From assembly GCA_033439765.1 (NCBI GenBank), contig JAULSN010000003.1, forward strand, positions 5,642,001 to 5,706,000: a stretch of 64,000 nucleotides of DNA. Direction: 5' to 3'. The position numbers were made by a program, and so were the translations under genes. This DNA comes from Lasiosphaeria ovina. Lineage: Eukaryota; Ascomycota; Sordariomycetes; Sordariales; Lasiosphaeriaceae. Below the pieces are notes generated by a model. That model ran no database searches and had not been told where the DNA came from. It was given only the letters and a program-made list of their open reading frames with translations. Within the stretch, counting starts at the first letter, position 1; the number at the start of each line of letters is the position of its first letter. Shown in pieces: positions 9,831 through 20,763 of the stretch.

Positions 9831-12190
9831 ATGGAGCCCAACGTCGAGACTACACGAGCCAAGCACTCTGGGCTTGTTCGAGTATCACAGTATTGTCCTG
9901 AATGTCCGATTCTTCAGGTGGCCATGCCAAAAACAATGCAGGGAGTCCAGAGTCTTGTGTTGAAAACCGTCTCGCATGATCAGGGTAAGTGCATAGTCGT
10001 TTGCCGATATAGGCGAGGAAGCTGATGGTCCCAGGATGGTGCAGCGAGGGTTCTGAGTCATGGACATGGTTCGAGGCCATCAGAGCCACGGAATCTCGAC
10101 CCATGGACAAGTTAGCAGGATTTACGTGGCCTAAATCTTCCCGCCTGCGGCTCAATCACAATTCTCCTGGAAATCCAGAGCCTCAAGAGCAGATAACGAC
10201 TTGGTCACTCGAATCAGACGACGAGTCTATACGGGCGTGGTTGCGGTCAATACAACCGGGAGATTGGATCCAAATCTTGCCTAGGGCAAAGTTCCTGCGA
10301 TGGGTCAATGTTGTCTATGAAGCCGAGCTTGCAGTGTCATGGACTCGTGCCCAAGATATGTCCACACGTCCAAAAAACTACGCACCCCAAAACACTCACC
10401 ACACGCCGAAGTACCGCCCGCTCGACGTTGACCAACGAGAGATCCGAATTCTAGAAATCGAGCCCGGATGCTTTGATGATCCACTTGTATGCTCTCTGGT
10501 ATACACGTCCCTTTCGAATAGCGAACACACTCAGTACACTGCATTATCATATTGCTGGGGCCCACAGGAGGACCCGAAAACAATAACCCTACATGTCCAG
10601 ATAGGAGACGATTCACCCATAGGACCGCTGCGGGCAGAAATCGACATACCCATTGCTCCAAATCTACACAGCGCACTCAGACATATGCGCCACGAGACGG
10701 GACCTTGTCGGGCTCTTTGGGCCGACGCTGTGTGCATTAACCAAGTGGATATCGAAGAGCGAAATCAACAGGTCGCCATCATGAACGACATCTATGCTTG
10801 CGCAAGAGACGTCTGTATTTGGCTCGGCGAGGGCGACGAGAATACCCGGATTATGCTCGATTATCTCAAACCCTTCACACGCGCGTTTGAGGAAGATCCT
10901 AGCAGCTTTCTACAAATGGTGAATTCGGATATGAACACTCCCCACGGCCAGGATAGCAACGGCCCTGAATCTTACGTGTCCATCAGCCATATCTTCAGTT
11001 TACCTTGGTTTACTCGAGTCTGGGTGTTGCAGGAAGCTTTTAATGCTAAAACTGCAACTGTCAAGATTGGGAGAGAATCCCTGCCATGGCCTCTCGTTGC
11101 TCGCATCGGCAATTGCATGGAGAATGCGAAGGAAAAGGCGCGATCGATGGGCAACTTGACTATGCCTGCTATCTTCTCGACTTTGTTTAGCGTCTCAGTG
11201 GAGTCGAGTAGGATCTCCGTGACCAAAGGGCGCAGCGAAGACCTCCTTCCCCTGTTCGTTGATAGCCTGGACCTGGATGCCACGGATCCTCGCGACAAAA
11301 TATTTGCTTTGCTGTCGCTCTGGAAAGATACCGACCTCCGTCAACTACCAGATGAACTTCGACCAGACTACCACAAGCCGCCGTTTCAAGTCTTTGCTGA
11401 CTTTACCCGGTATTGGATTAAAACCCATCACTCTCTCAGGATCCTCTCCGCCGTTCATGCCGCCCTGGATCGAACATGGCAAAGAATGTCACCGAATCCT
11501 TGTGCTGATTTACTTGATGATCGACCGTCTTGGTCTGTGTGGCATACAGGGAGCAGTTCTTGGGCCAAAGGCACCTTAGCATACGATCCGCAGTGCCTCT
11601 ATGCATCATCCGAATCAATGGTCCCCGATGCTGAACTTCTAGAGACGCCATTAGCCAAGAATATTCTGACTCTTAAAGGACTCCGAATATGTTCTATTCG
11701 CGATATACGCCCCTATCCCTGGAATGAGAACCCACAATCTGATTCAGATCTCGACAGGGCGTTCGAGAAGGTATTCGACCCTACTGGGGACTTGGGAACA
11801 TGGACGCCTGGGGCATCCACAGCCCATTTAGTACGTCCAAAGAGGGATGACCTCGTTGAAGATCACTTGATCGCCCACATGGGGTCCACAGCCGAACATG
11901 ATGGTGCTGTTCCGTGCATCAGTCCGTGTGCATTCTCTTCCAACAGTTACAGGGGAGATTTGACCGGACTCTGTCCCTACACGGCAAGAGTCGGAGATAT
12001 TGTCGTCGTGCTTTTTGGTGGTAATGTTCCTTACTTGATACGGGAAAGGCCTGCGAACGAAACTACACAGAGGAAAGGCGTGCAGTATAGCTTCGTGGGA
12101 GAATGTTTCGTTTCGGGGTATATGTTTGGGGAAGCTATTGTTGATTGGAGAAATGGACAACTCCGACTGGAGCAATTTGAGTTAGTCTAA
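9831..12190 (+). CDS. HET-domain (heterokaryon incompatibility) protein
   Basis: Predicted exons are 9831-9984 and 10035-12190, giving 769 aa. The 50-nt intron has a GTAAGT-type donor, a CTGAT branch site and a CCAG acceptor. Splicing joins TVSHDQ to GWCSEGSESWTWFEA, a junction that looks like the N-terminal domain often found before HET domains in fungi. The HET domain starts at about residue 219 with YTALSYCWG and continues with LWADAVCINQ (about 279-288) and WLGEG. Residues 125-150 (PGDWIQILPRAKF...WVN) match a segment common in this architecture. HET proteins can trigger cell death on non-self recognition during hyphal fusion. The partner or trigger cannot be told from sequence. The true start could lie in an earlier exon. 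RIP-mutated transposons lie about 1.3 kb upstream. Confidence 0.85.
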
Positions 12191-13161
12191 TATCTATAAC
12201 GTATCTTTATTATTAGTATCTCTACTCGTTATCTACCCTCTCCGAAGAAATAAAGAAAGAAAACTTCTAGTAACGTGATTTGCATTTTGTGAAGCGGGTT
12301 CAGTAGCAACAAGCCCCGAGACGGCCTCGCATAGCTGGGCGAAGGTCGCCTTAGAATAGTTAGCGACGGACGGCATTGTAGCGGCTAAGGACATTATGAG
12401 TGAGTCGGAATAACGAAGGAACGCGGGACTCCTGCCATTGCTTTATTTATAAGAGAAAGCGCGATTCGAAGGCTGGGTTCGCTGTCTCTCCGAAAAAATC
12501 TTGCCGAGGCGAGCGTCGTAGCGCGGCGAAATGGAGACCCCACCGTTACTTTGTTCGCGAGAAAGGTTTATGGTAAGAAGATATAGTTAGGAAGATACCT
12601 ACCCTACTGCTAGTTGGACTCGCTATCCTACTCGGTACCCCTCAGAAAGACGTCTCATCGAGACGCGCTTATCTTTCGAATAAAGCATGGTTTGAAGAAG
12701 TTCGCGATTCAAGTAGGGTTGGGAACACTTTGTGAAAGCGCGCACCAAACTGCACAAATAGACAGTGGGCCCTGATTATGACACGCACACCCAGCTGAAA
12801 GGGAGACTCCCCGGCATCATGCATGTATGCTTTTGGAATCCGAACGCTTGGTTGGTTCTGCGACACTCACGGGTGCATAAGTTCTGTAATATGCAAGGGC
12901 CCTCACCGGCTTGTCTATGGGAGAGCAGACGGGATCCCGAATTTTCCAGTGGGTATGGTTGTATGTGACAGTCTGGTGCAGTGAACTCTCCCATCTTGAC
13001 GCCTTCTGAAATCAGACGACTGGATAGAAGACTGACGAATCCTCTTGGTAAGGGGATAACTTAATAATTAAAGTAGTTATCATAATAAGCGCGTCTACCT
13101 AGTACAAGTAAAGGAGAAGCTTGACTTGTAAAAAGGAAACAGGAAGAAAAGGTAATAGCTA
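12191..13161. other. Gap between HET gene and ankyrin remnant
   Basis: 12191-12640 is mixed-composition DNA with short AT-rich stretches, and 12700-13150 has only short frames on both strands. I see no family motif, repeat or RNA gene. Confidence 0.6.
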
Positions 13162-13500
13162 CTAATTATCCAATGTCTCGTGGGCATCCAAAAATTCATC
13201 ATTCGACTGAGCACTACCAAACCCCTCGGCGGGGTCTTCCGTTGCAACAACACGCATCTTCTTGGCTCGCTCAATATTTTCAAGCAATTCGCCGAACGCC
13301 GCTCGCAGCATCAGACCTGAAGGTGTATCTCTTCTGTTGAACGCTTGAAGCGGTGTCGTCCCGTACTTGTCTTTGGCGTCTGGATCAAGTTTCCGTACCT
13401 GATCTGAGTCGCTAAATATCCTGGGAATTTTGCGTCACCATAATCGGCCAATTTGTGCAGGACGCTTCTCCCTACGGCGGTGACGTTTCCCATGTTCGGA
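13162..13500 (-). pseudogene. Ankyrin-repeat protein, 3' remnant
   Basis: On the minus strand one frame begins VGRSVLHKLADYGDAKFP. After a frameshift near 13415-13430 it continues PRIFSDSDQVRKLDPDAKDK, then YGTTPLQAF, the GxTPLH/Q pattern of an ankyrin repeat. It ends in an acidic tail (NDEFLDAHETLDN) and a TAG at 13164-13162. Upstream there is no further ankyrin or NACHT sequence, so only the C-terminal end of a larger NLR- or ankyrin-type protein survives. It sits next to a HET gene and to the paralogous membrane-protein pair. The frameshift is visible directly; the parent architecture is inferred. Confidence 0.55.
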
Positions 13501-13522
13501 TTATGCTACAGGAGAAATGGTG

Positions 13523-14298
13523 CTAGTTCATGTTTCCCGTAGTAAATGATGGAGTCTCGTACTGTATTACTATACTTGTCCAGGTGGCAGGCTGGTTGAT
13601 TGCAGCCACGAGCGACTTGATCGCGCTCTAGGTTGATAACTCAGCCCCTTGTTCGCTAATAGGAAGGGTGGGGAGCAGCTTACCATCTGATCGGTGTGCA
13701 CCAGTTCCTGTCTTTCGGCGACCTGGGCATAGAGCCGAGCAGTACAGACCTTCGCGATGGTCTCGTGCAGCTCGTCTGCGATCTGCTTCTCCTTGTAATG
13801 ATCCCAGATGGCCAGCCCCTAAGGAAAAACGCCGGTCAGTCTCCCTTCTCGACAAGTGGCACAGAAACGCTTCGCAAAAACTCACAATGATAGCCACGAC
13901 GTTGATGGCAATGAACACCTTAGTCCAAACCGTAATCTTTGCTGCATCAGCTAATGCCTTCGCCTCGGTGGCGCCCACCTTCTCGACCGTGGCGGCGGCT
14001 TGCTCAATCTTGGAGTTGATCGTTATGGCATCGGCCTCGCTCATCTCGACGCCGGCAATGTCTTTGAACTTTAGGCCCACCTTCTCCATCATGGAGCCGT
14101 CGAGAATCTCCGCCCCGAGGGCCTCGCGCTCCGCTTGGAGACCCTCGAGGAGGGTCTCGCGCTCTACCTGGGTTAGGAAGGCCAGGGCATTTCCTTCCTG
14201 GCTCAACGCTGGAGATGCGAATTAGCCGGTATTGATGGTACAGCAGAATGATGGTACACCAACGTACCTTTGCCCGTCCGAGTGGCTTCCGTGAGCAT
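13523..14298 (-). CDS. Single-pass membrane protein of unknown function, paralogue A
   Basis: Predicted exons on the minus strand are 14298-14268, 14208-13886, 13818-13684 and 13627-13523, giving 197 aa; all three introns have GT-AG ends and keep frame. The N-terminal ~100 residues are Glu/Ala-rich and likely helical. A hydrophobic segment VFIAINVVAIIVGLAIW follows at about residues 104-120, then a charged helix containing TARLYAQVAERQELVHTDQ and, after the last intron, SAIKSLVAAI. The same order and the same last splice position occur in the gene transcribed away from it at 14823-16188 (ARLYALVSERRLLTQTDQ, then SVLRSL), so the two are paralogues. I do not recognise the family. No signal peptide is obvious. 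Function could be membrane insertion or scaffolding, which is speculation. Confidence 0.6.
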
Positions 14299-14822
14299 CT
14301 GCGAGCGAGAAGCTGCGATGATTTAATTAGTCTTGAAAGCCCACCTTTAAGTAATTGCGTGACGATGCAACCCTACCAAGATACTGTGCCTTGGCCTGGG
14401 TCTGGCCCCCTCATGTGATGGCAAGCGCCCATTGAGGCTTTCACCTGAAAGTTCTAGACTTAGACCATCGAACCATTTCTGGTCTCGAAACAGCAGCATG
14501 CGTGTGAGGTGGCTGGCTGGATCTTCGAACGGAAGAATTGTTTTGACCGCGCGAAGAGGGGTAATTATTGATGAGACGCATGTACTGACACAAATCCAGC
14601 TAGTCGACTGTGAGATGGCAAGCTGAGCGGTCGTGGGGATGCAGATGTGTTGATCGGGAGGGCGGCGGTTGGAGGTTGGTGGAACACGACGGGATGTTGC
14701 AATCTGTCTTATGCCTTTATTTGATACAAATATCAACGGTCTAACTTAAGCCAGTCTCCCTCCTCATCTTGAGAATCCTGCCGAAATAAGTGCACAGCGG
14801 TGTCGACATCTGAAATCCAACC
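14299..14822. promoter_or_regulatory. Divergent promoter region of the membrane-protein pair
   Basis: The two start codons face away from each other across 524 bp with no recognisable gene between them, so the paralogues may share control elements. No clear TATA box or known operator stands out. Confidence 0.4.
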
Positions 14823-16188
14823 ATGCCGCGCAACGACGACCTCTCCAATCGGGCCAAGAGTCTTGTGGCTAAAGTCCAGGCGATCACTCAGAGGCGAGCA
14901 GCTCAGAGCGCTTCTCCGTAATTACTGAGAAAATGCAAAACTGACCATCAAACCCAACAGTGCCAAACAGTATGTCGAGGACTACAAGGCACTTACCACC
15001 GAGACGTACGCCAACTTACAGAAGTTCTTGAAGTCCCAGGGTGCAGACTCGGTGGACGAGTGGCTGGCAAGGACTCAAAAGGAGCTCACCCTGGAAGAGG
15101 CCGCGAAGGTGCACAAGGTCCGTACCTGCATTGCCACTGATCAAACCGCAGTTGCACTAATGAGTAATTTAGGCCATCAATCATCTCCAGCCGCCCCAGG
15201 GCCTGGCTGCCTTGACCCAGCCGTCGGAGATTGCCAAGTTCATGGCGGGATGGTACATCAGTAGGTGGAAGAGCTGTTTCCCAGCGATCAAATCTCTTTA
15301 CTGACGTCGTCCCGCAGCGCAAGAAGCAATGCCGATATTTCAAACGGCAGCTGTAACAGCGCGGTCATGGCTCAACAGTGAGTCTCCCCCCTCTGGCGAA
15401 ATCTGATATGCGAGGGCTAACGACGCGCTAGATTATTTCGTCATCAACCGCCTCCCCGTGCTTGCTGCTGACGGCGCCGAAGTTGCCAGCATTGCCAGCG
15501 AAGCCGGGCTCGCCGAAGCTGCCACTTTCGTGGAGGGTGAAGAGGTAGCCACCATGCTGGCTGCGACTGAGGCCGAAGTCGGCAGTATCGTTGTCGCTGA
15601 AGGCGCCCTCGCTGCAGAGACGGCTGCAGTGGCAGCGGCCGAAGTCGCCAGTGTTTGGAACATTGTAAGACTCCCCTTCATTTCTCATTCAGACCTCTAA
15701 TTAATTGACTGTTGTTGGTGCAGTTCTTCGTCGCCGCCGGCGCTGTGGTTCTTGCCGGCACATATGCATGGCAGAAACACAAGGAGAGCGAGGACGCGGA
15801 AAAGCTCAAGAGTGCGATCGCCGAAATTGCCACAGCACGTCTCTACGCTTTGGTATCTGAGCGGAGGCTTTTGACGCAGACGGACCAAAAGGCAAGTAAA
15901 AGAACACCCTGTCTTGGATTTAGCACGAGTACTCATATATCACAACAGAGCGTTTTGAGGTCCTTGAACACGGCTCTCGCAGCCGGCAAGGACCAAGTGG
16001 CCGCCTTCTTCAGGGATAGTGCGTTGCAGATCGCCCAGAGCGCGGCCGCCGCTGTTGATGTCAAGGGATGCTACGAACAACTTCGCCAGCAGGACGAAAC
16101 TAACCACGCCATGACTGAGGCAGATCCGTCGTATGATGACATGGTCCGTCGCCATGATGATCAGGTGAACCTTGTCACTGCATCTTAG
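14823..16188 (+). CDS. Single-pass membrane protein of unknown function, paralogue B
   Basis: Predicted exons are 14823-14917, 14961-15117, 15173-15260, 15318-15377, 15432-15664, 15724-15891 and 15949-16188, giving 346 aa. Five introns are GT-AG. The last one starts GCAAGT and would be a GC-AG intron; it is 57 nt with no stop, so reading through it adds 19 residues. The protein has a helical N-terminal region (about 1-110), an unusual Ala/Glu-rich stretch (about 145-210) with many AEVAS-type steps, a hydrophobic segment FFVAAGAVVLAGTYAW (about 212-227), then ARLYALVSERRLLTQTDQ and an acidic C-terminal tail. The region from the hydrophobic segment to SVLRSL aligns with paralogue A. I do not recognise the family. 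The first intron (43 nt) is the least certain. Confidence 0.6.
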
Positions 16189-16572
16189 CAGGCCAAGGTC
16201 CATGTTACTGGCGGTTTCATCTTGGTTACCTGCTGCCTGTGTCAAGAGGTTGCTTCTCGTGAGATTCCTCGTCGTGAAACAGGATCGGCCTTTTCTCACA
16301 TTCATTCATCCTTAGAAGCTGAAACTGTGGGGCGAAGTAGTAATCAGTGGGTTCTATATGTTGGAAAATCGGTCATTTTATTGGAGAACTCATCGGGGCA
16401 CGAGAAGGAATAGGAAGAGAAGGAATAGGAAGAGAAGAAGCCTACGAGTCCTGCAAGCGACGGTTTTGAGTGGGAATGAGGGAGCCACGGCATGGTTGCG
16501 GCACCACGGTGCCGTAACAGCTATGGCCTATCTGAACATTCGTCTATCCCATGTACCTCTCCAAGGGTATCC
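16189..16572. other. Convergent intergenic gap
   Basis: Lies between the 3' ends of paralogue B and the phosphotransferase-like gene. It contains a short tandem repeat (GGAATAGGAAGAGAA, twice, near 16408-16437) and nothing else recognisable. Confidence 0.6.
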
Positions 16573-18016
16573 TCAAGAATCCCTAAGTTCTCGGGTCCGC
16601 TTCTCAGCCCACGCTCCTAATGCGCCAAAGAACTCCTCCGAGTTACCACCGCGCCAGTCCCGCAGAGTAAACCACAGTTTGCGGATGTCTTTTCCCGCCT
16701 GTACGGCGGCCTTGTAGCCCGGGGTGGTAAAGCCTCTGCGTGATAATCAAGTGGTTAGTTTGCCCCCTAACACCCAAGGATTCCATCAAGGAGAGGGAGG
16801 AGTGGTGGGTACCTGAATATAATGGTTTGCCCAACCTGCGTATGTTTCAAGGTCAGCTTGCGTCGCCTTTGCTGGCAGCCGCGTGACCGAAGGTCTGCCA
16901 TCTTCGTCCACGATCAAGTCGACAGGACCAGCCGGTACCAGAGGATCAGAAAGAAGTGCAGGCCATACACATGCCGTCTCCCAATCGAAGAGGGATGTCA
17001 CGAGAGGCTCGCCACTACCCGCCTGTATTGAAATAGTCGTGTTGTGAATGCCGAAGTCGCCGTGTTCGATAACAAGCCTGTAGAGAGATCCCTCGGGACT
17101 ATCATCCACTGGGAGTAGGTACGGGATCGCTCGTAAAAGAGACTGCTTGGCTGCGAGGGCAACCGGCCCTACCGTCTCGTTATCGTCTTCCCATCCGATC
17201 ATCTCGCCCTCTCCCCGGATGGTTGCCTCGATTTTGGCCACGAGCACATGCATCCAGAACTCTCGCGTCGGCGCGACAGGCATGGCTAGCGAAGGAGGCA
17301 TGAATTTGAACAAGCGCTCAAGTAGATACTCTGCAGCAAAACTGAGGGGTGGATTATACCGGAACAATGCTGCGCGCATGCTCGCTAGCTGTTCGAGGAG
17401 GAGAAACTGGTGCATATCAAAATTCAGCGCTACTATCGGCGTCGTATCATTCATACCTTGTGACCGGAACTGAGGTCCGTCCACACATTATTTACCCCCT
17501 CAGACTTCTCAAAAACAAAAAGCCGGCGGCCATTGAGGTCCTGGGGTATGGCAAGCTTCGGGCCTAGGTGCTGAACTGGGGCTCGGGAATAGAGCAGACG
17601 AGAAGACCGGATGAGGGGCTCGGGCTGTAACAAGTTGTACACTACCGTCTCGAAGCGAGCCTCGGGAGCCTGGACCTCAATCGGAAAGCCATCAAAGTCG
17701 GGCATATTAACATCGCCTCGAGCCAAACGAGCAACCAGGTCACGTTTATCCGAGGTCTCGAGATGAAAGCCCTTCGCGTGTGCGTTAGCAGATGTATATA
17801 ATTTGCATCAAGGGGGGTACAATCAGGCGACACACTTACGTAGTTGTTGGAGCCTTTGTCGATGAAGGGAATGTCGGTCACCGTCGTGTTCGGGTTCTCC
17901 TCGATCTCCTGGATCAGCAGTCGGACGTCCCAAACTCGGCCGAAGGGGCTCTTGCCATCAAGAGTAAGCTGCAAAAGGTTCTTGCCGTCATAAGGCTTGC
18001 CATCGGGTGTGGAAGG
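16573..18016 (-). CDS. Aminoglycoside phosphotransferase (APH)-family protein, 5' end unresolved
   Basis: Predicted exons on the minus strand are 18016-17840, 17771-17457, 17406-16813 and a terminal exon ending in TGA at 16575-16573. The first three are in frame and give DGKSPFGRVWDVRLLIQE, GFHLETSDKRDLVARLARGD and FLLLEQLASMRAALF. The catalytic core is clear: EHGDFGIHN (Brenner-type HGDxxxxN) and LFDWETA (the metal-binding Asp). Fungal members of this family are small-molecule kinases of mostly unknown substrate and need not confer drug resistance. Two oddities remain. There is no start codon in frame with the exon at 18016, so a small first exon is missing from the model. The C-terminal coding (GYKAAVQAGKDIRKLWF, WRGGNSEEFFG) is out of phase with the obvious donor at 16812, so either an unusual splice or a one-base indel is present. 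Confidence 0.65.
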
Positions 18017-18402
18017 CTAGTCGTCTCACAACCCATTGTAAAGCGTCAAATTATCTAACTAGGGTATGTGGTAGAGAACAGAGGTTGAGTGCGACGTGAA
18101 AATCTCCTTTTACCCCGCCCATAAGGCATTCCCCCCGTACCTGCCCCCATACAGATATTAGTGCTTGTAACTAGGCAGGTAGGTACAAGGGTACCAACTT
18201 TGGTCGATTGTCAAGCCCTACTAGTAATTTCTTTGTAATCGTCTTAGCATGTGCAGTTGTACATAAAACGTCATAAGATTCGCATGCTACGCCAAGAGTA
18301 GGAAGTATTGTTTCTTCCTCCAGCGAAGAGACAAAAAGCAACCATTTAGTAGTCCTTCCTGTTGAGCTCTTTACTGGATTCCATTTCTGTTGCCGCGGGA
18401 CC
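18017..18402. other. Gap upstream of the prolyl-hydroxylase pseudogene
   Basis: Holds the unassigned 5' end of the phosphotransferase-like gene and the former promoter of the next gene. No motif is recognised. Confidence 0.5.
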
Positions 18403-20116
18403 ATGGCTTTTCAGGCTGGCCTCCTCGGCTCAAAGAACGCCGAGTCCCTACGGTGCACGTATCAAGAAGGTCGGCCTTTCCCACACGTAGTTATCCAGGA
18501 CGCCATGCAAGATGATTTCCTGAGGCAAGTCCGCAGTGAGATTAATCGGAATCTCGCATTCAAGTTCGAGGAGAACAAAGTGTACCGCATCCAGCGGTCA
18601 ACCCACCTAGCAAACATCTCCAATCCGGACGAATACGCGCCAGAGCTTTTGCCCAACCTCACACAACTACGGGACGCCCTCAATGGACACGAATTTCGAG
18701 CGTGGGTGTCGAGCATCACGGGCGTTGGCCCTCTAAGCGGTACTCGGTCAAGCATGGCAGTAAACATGTACGTGCCGGGTGACCATCTACTCATGCACGA
18801 CGACTGCAACCCCAAGAGCAGAGCTCAGCTTCATTCTTTACCTGACCGATCCCGACGAGCCATGGCTACCGGATTGGGGAGGTGGCCTGCGGCTCTACGC
18901 TACCAAACCCGCCAGCACCGCAAACGGCAAGCGTCGTCAGGGTCGCCGAGCCCTGCTGAGCAAAATACATATCGCCTCGCTTCAATCAACTGATCTTCGT
19001 TGGGGTCCGGCCGGGCGAGACTTACCACGAAGTTGAAGAGGTTGTGGGTGGAGGGGACGCCACGGTGGATGTGGAGCGGCGCCGCCGTCTGGCTCTCAGT
19101 GGTTGGTTTCATGCCGCCCAGCAAGGGGATGAGGGCTTCGACGAGGATTTCTACCGAGCCGACACGCAGAAAACAGAGCGCCTCCACGAACTCAGGGCTG
19201 CCGCGAGTATATTCGGCGAGCCCCTGACGACGACCACCCCACTCGGAAGCGGGCAAGCGGACGGACGGGACATGGATAATTCGAACATGGTACTCAGTCC
19301 GCATGAGGTTGAGTTTCTCTCTCGGTACCTCGCACCCGAACTTTTGGACCAAGTATGGCTGAGTCGCACATGGCGCCACTTTGCCGAGACGTCTTGCCTA
19401 CAATTCCAGCCCTTCTTATCTGAACGCTTTGAGGGGGAGATGAGGGACTACATTGTAGGACATAACGGTGGCCTGAACCAGATGCCATGGAAGCTAGCAG
19501 CGCCGCGCCAGAGAGACAGCGCTTTCTCTACCTGGAGAGCTCCATGGCCTCCCCGACTCGCGATAATCCCATCTCTCGGCTCCTAGACAATGTTCTACCC
19601 TCTCGCGCTTTCGGTAAATGGCTGGCTATAACTACGGGTCTCGAGCAGTCGTACCTTAAGAGACAGCACTTGGTGGCACGCCGGTTCCGCCGAGGTTTAG
19701 ACTACATCCTGGCCAACCCGCACAGCCGAACCAGCCCACCTCGGCTTGATTACACCATCAGCATAACTCCCACCCCTTGGTGCCGAAACAGGTCGGCCGC
19801 AGGTGACACAGCCGGAGGAGGTTGGAGCGGGGGAGAAGAGGAGTACGTAACCGCCAAGGACGGGGCCATTGACCTGGCATTTGCTGGTAAGAGCTCTCAC
19901 CAGGCTGGAATGCTACGAAGTGGCCACGAGAACCACCCTTCCTGGAACCAGTTCTCGGCTATGCTACTCTTGCAACCGGACGGCGTGGATGACCTTGTGA
20001 GCTACATGAGTCAGACCGCAAGCGGAGACAGGTTGGATATCAAGGGCAGAGTGCAACTCCACAAGTCAGCAAAGCTAACAGAGGCTACGAAGGAGACAGA
20101 CGGGCTGGATTTGTGA
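18403..20116 (+). pseudogene. Prolyl 3,4-dihydroxylase TPA1/OFD1-like, frameshifted
   Basis: Nearly the whole length of a TPA1/OFD1 protein can be followed, but in changing frames. Frame 1 from ATG 18403 gives PFPHVVIQDAM, then ITGVGPLSG and NMYVPGDHLLMHDD, the 2-oxoglutarate oxygenase HxD iron ligands. Near 18815 it shifts to LSFILYLTDPDEPWLPDWGG, then near 18900-18985 to FNQLIFVGVRPGETYHEVEE, and near 19500-19515 to RQRFLYLES. It then runs through LVARRFRRGLDYILA to the TGA at 20114-20116. The shifts are not bounded by splice sites. In yeast and fission yeast such proteins modify ribosomal protein uS12 or act in termination or oxygen sensing. A separate working copy elsewhere is expected but not visible. 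Assembly error is the alternative, though neighbouring genes are clean. Confidence 0.75.
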
Positions 20117-20763
20117 TTTGAAGAAAAAATTATATCATGTTTCTCGCCGCGGTAGACATTTCGGAAGACACCCAGATACCTCAGCAAATACAGGTATGAA
20201 GGGGTAGGGGTCTTAGATTATCTCTTTATATTCTACTAGCCGTATACGAGAAAGATAATATATTATATACACCAACTATTTGGTTGATCTACCCTTGGTA
20301 CCACTGTGTTGGAGGACAAGACTGTCCTTTTGGGCAGTGTGCAGCTTTCAGTTAGGGGCAGAGCCTTCTTAGAGACGGAACTCGGGCGCACTTGACCACA
20401 CCACCAAATTACGCACGAATGTCGGTGTGTCACTAAGTCACCTCGTAGAATCGAGTCCCACCGCGAGCCCGAGCATAATACTACCTCATCCCCGCACGGC
20501 AAAGCAAGCACATGACCGCCCCAAGCCACCATTTCTCATCCTGAAGCAAGCAGAGGATCTCGAGTTTCTATCATCCACAAGCAGCGTTTTCGAGCCGGAT
20601 TACGGCGTCACCTCACCATGGCACTTGTCAATGCTTGTAGCTACAATGAATTAACCTCTCTCGAAATGGCAAACGCCCCGACTATAGGTTTGTCATTAGA
20701 ATATCCCAAGTTGACAGCCCCCAAACCAACTAGAGAGACTAACGATGAAGTCATTATCCACAG
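20117..20763. other. Gap, possible missing first exon of next gene
   Basis: Mixed composition with an AT-rich stretch at 20205-20275. Several ATGs precede the next coding exon, but none gives a donor in the right phase, so I leave the first exon unassigned. Confidence 0.5.

Noticed and set aside
13668..14225. 185-codon plus-strand frame opposite paralogue A
   Set aside because: It is the complement of coding exons. The minus-strand model has introns that keep frame and a paralogue.
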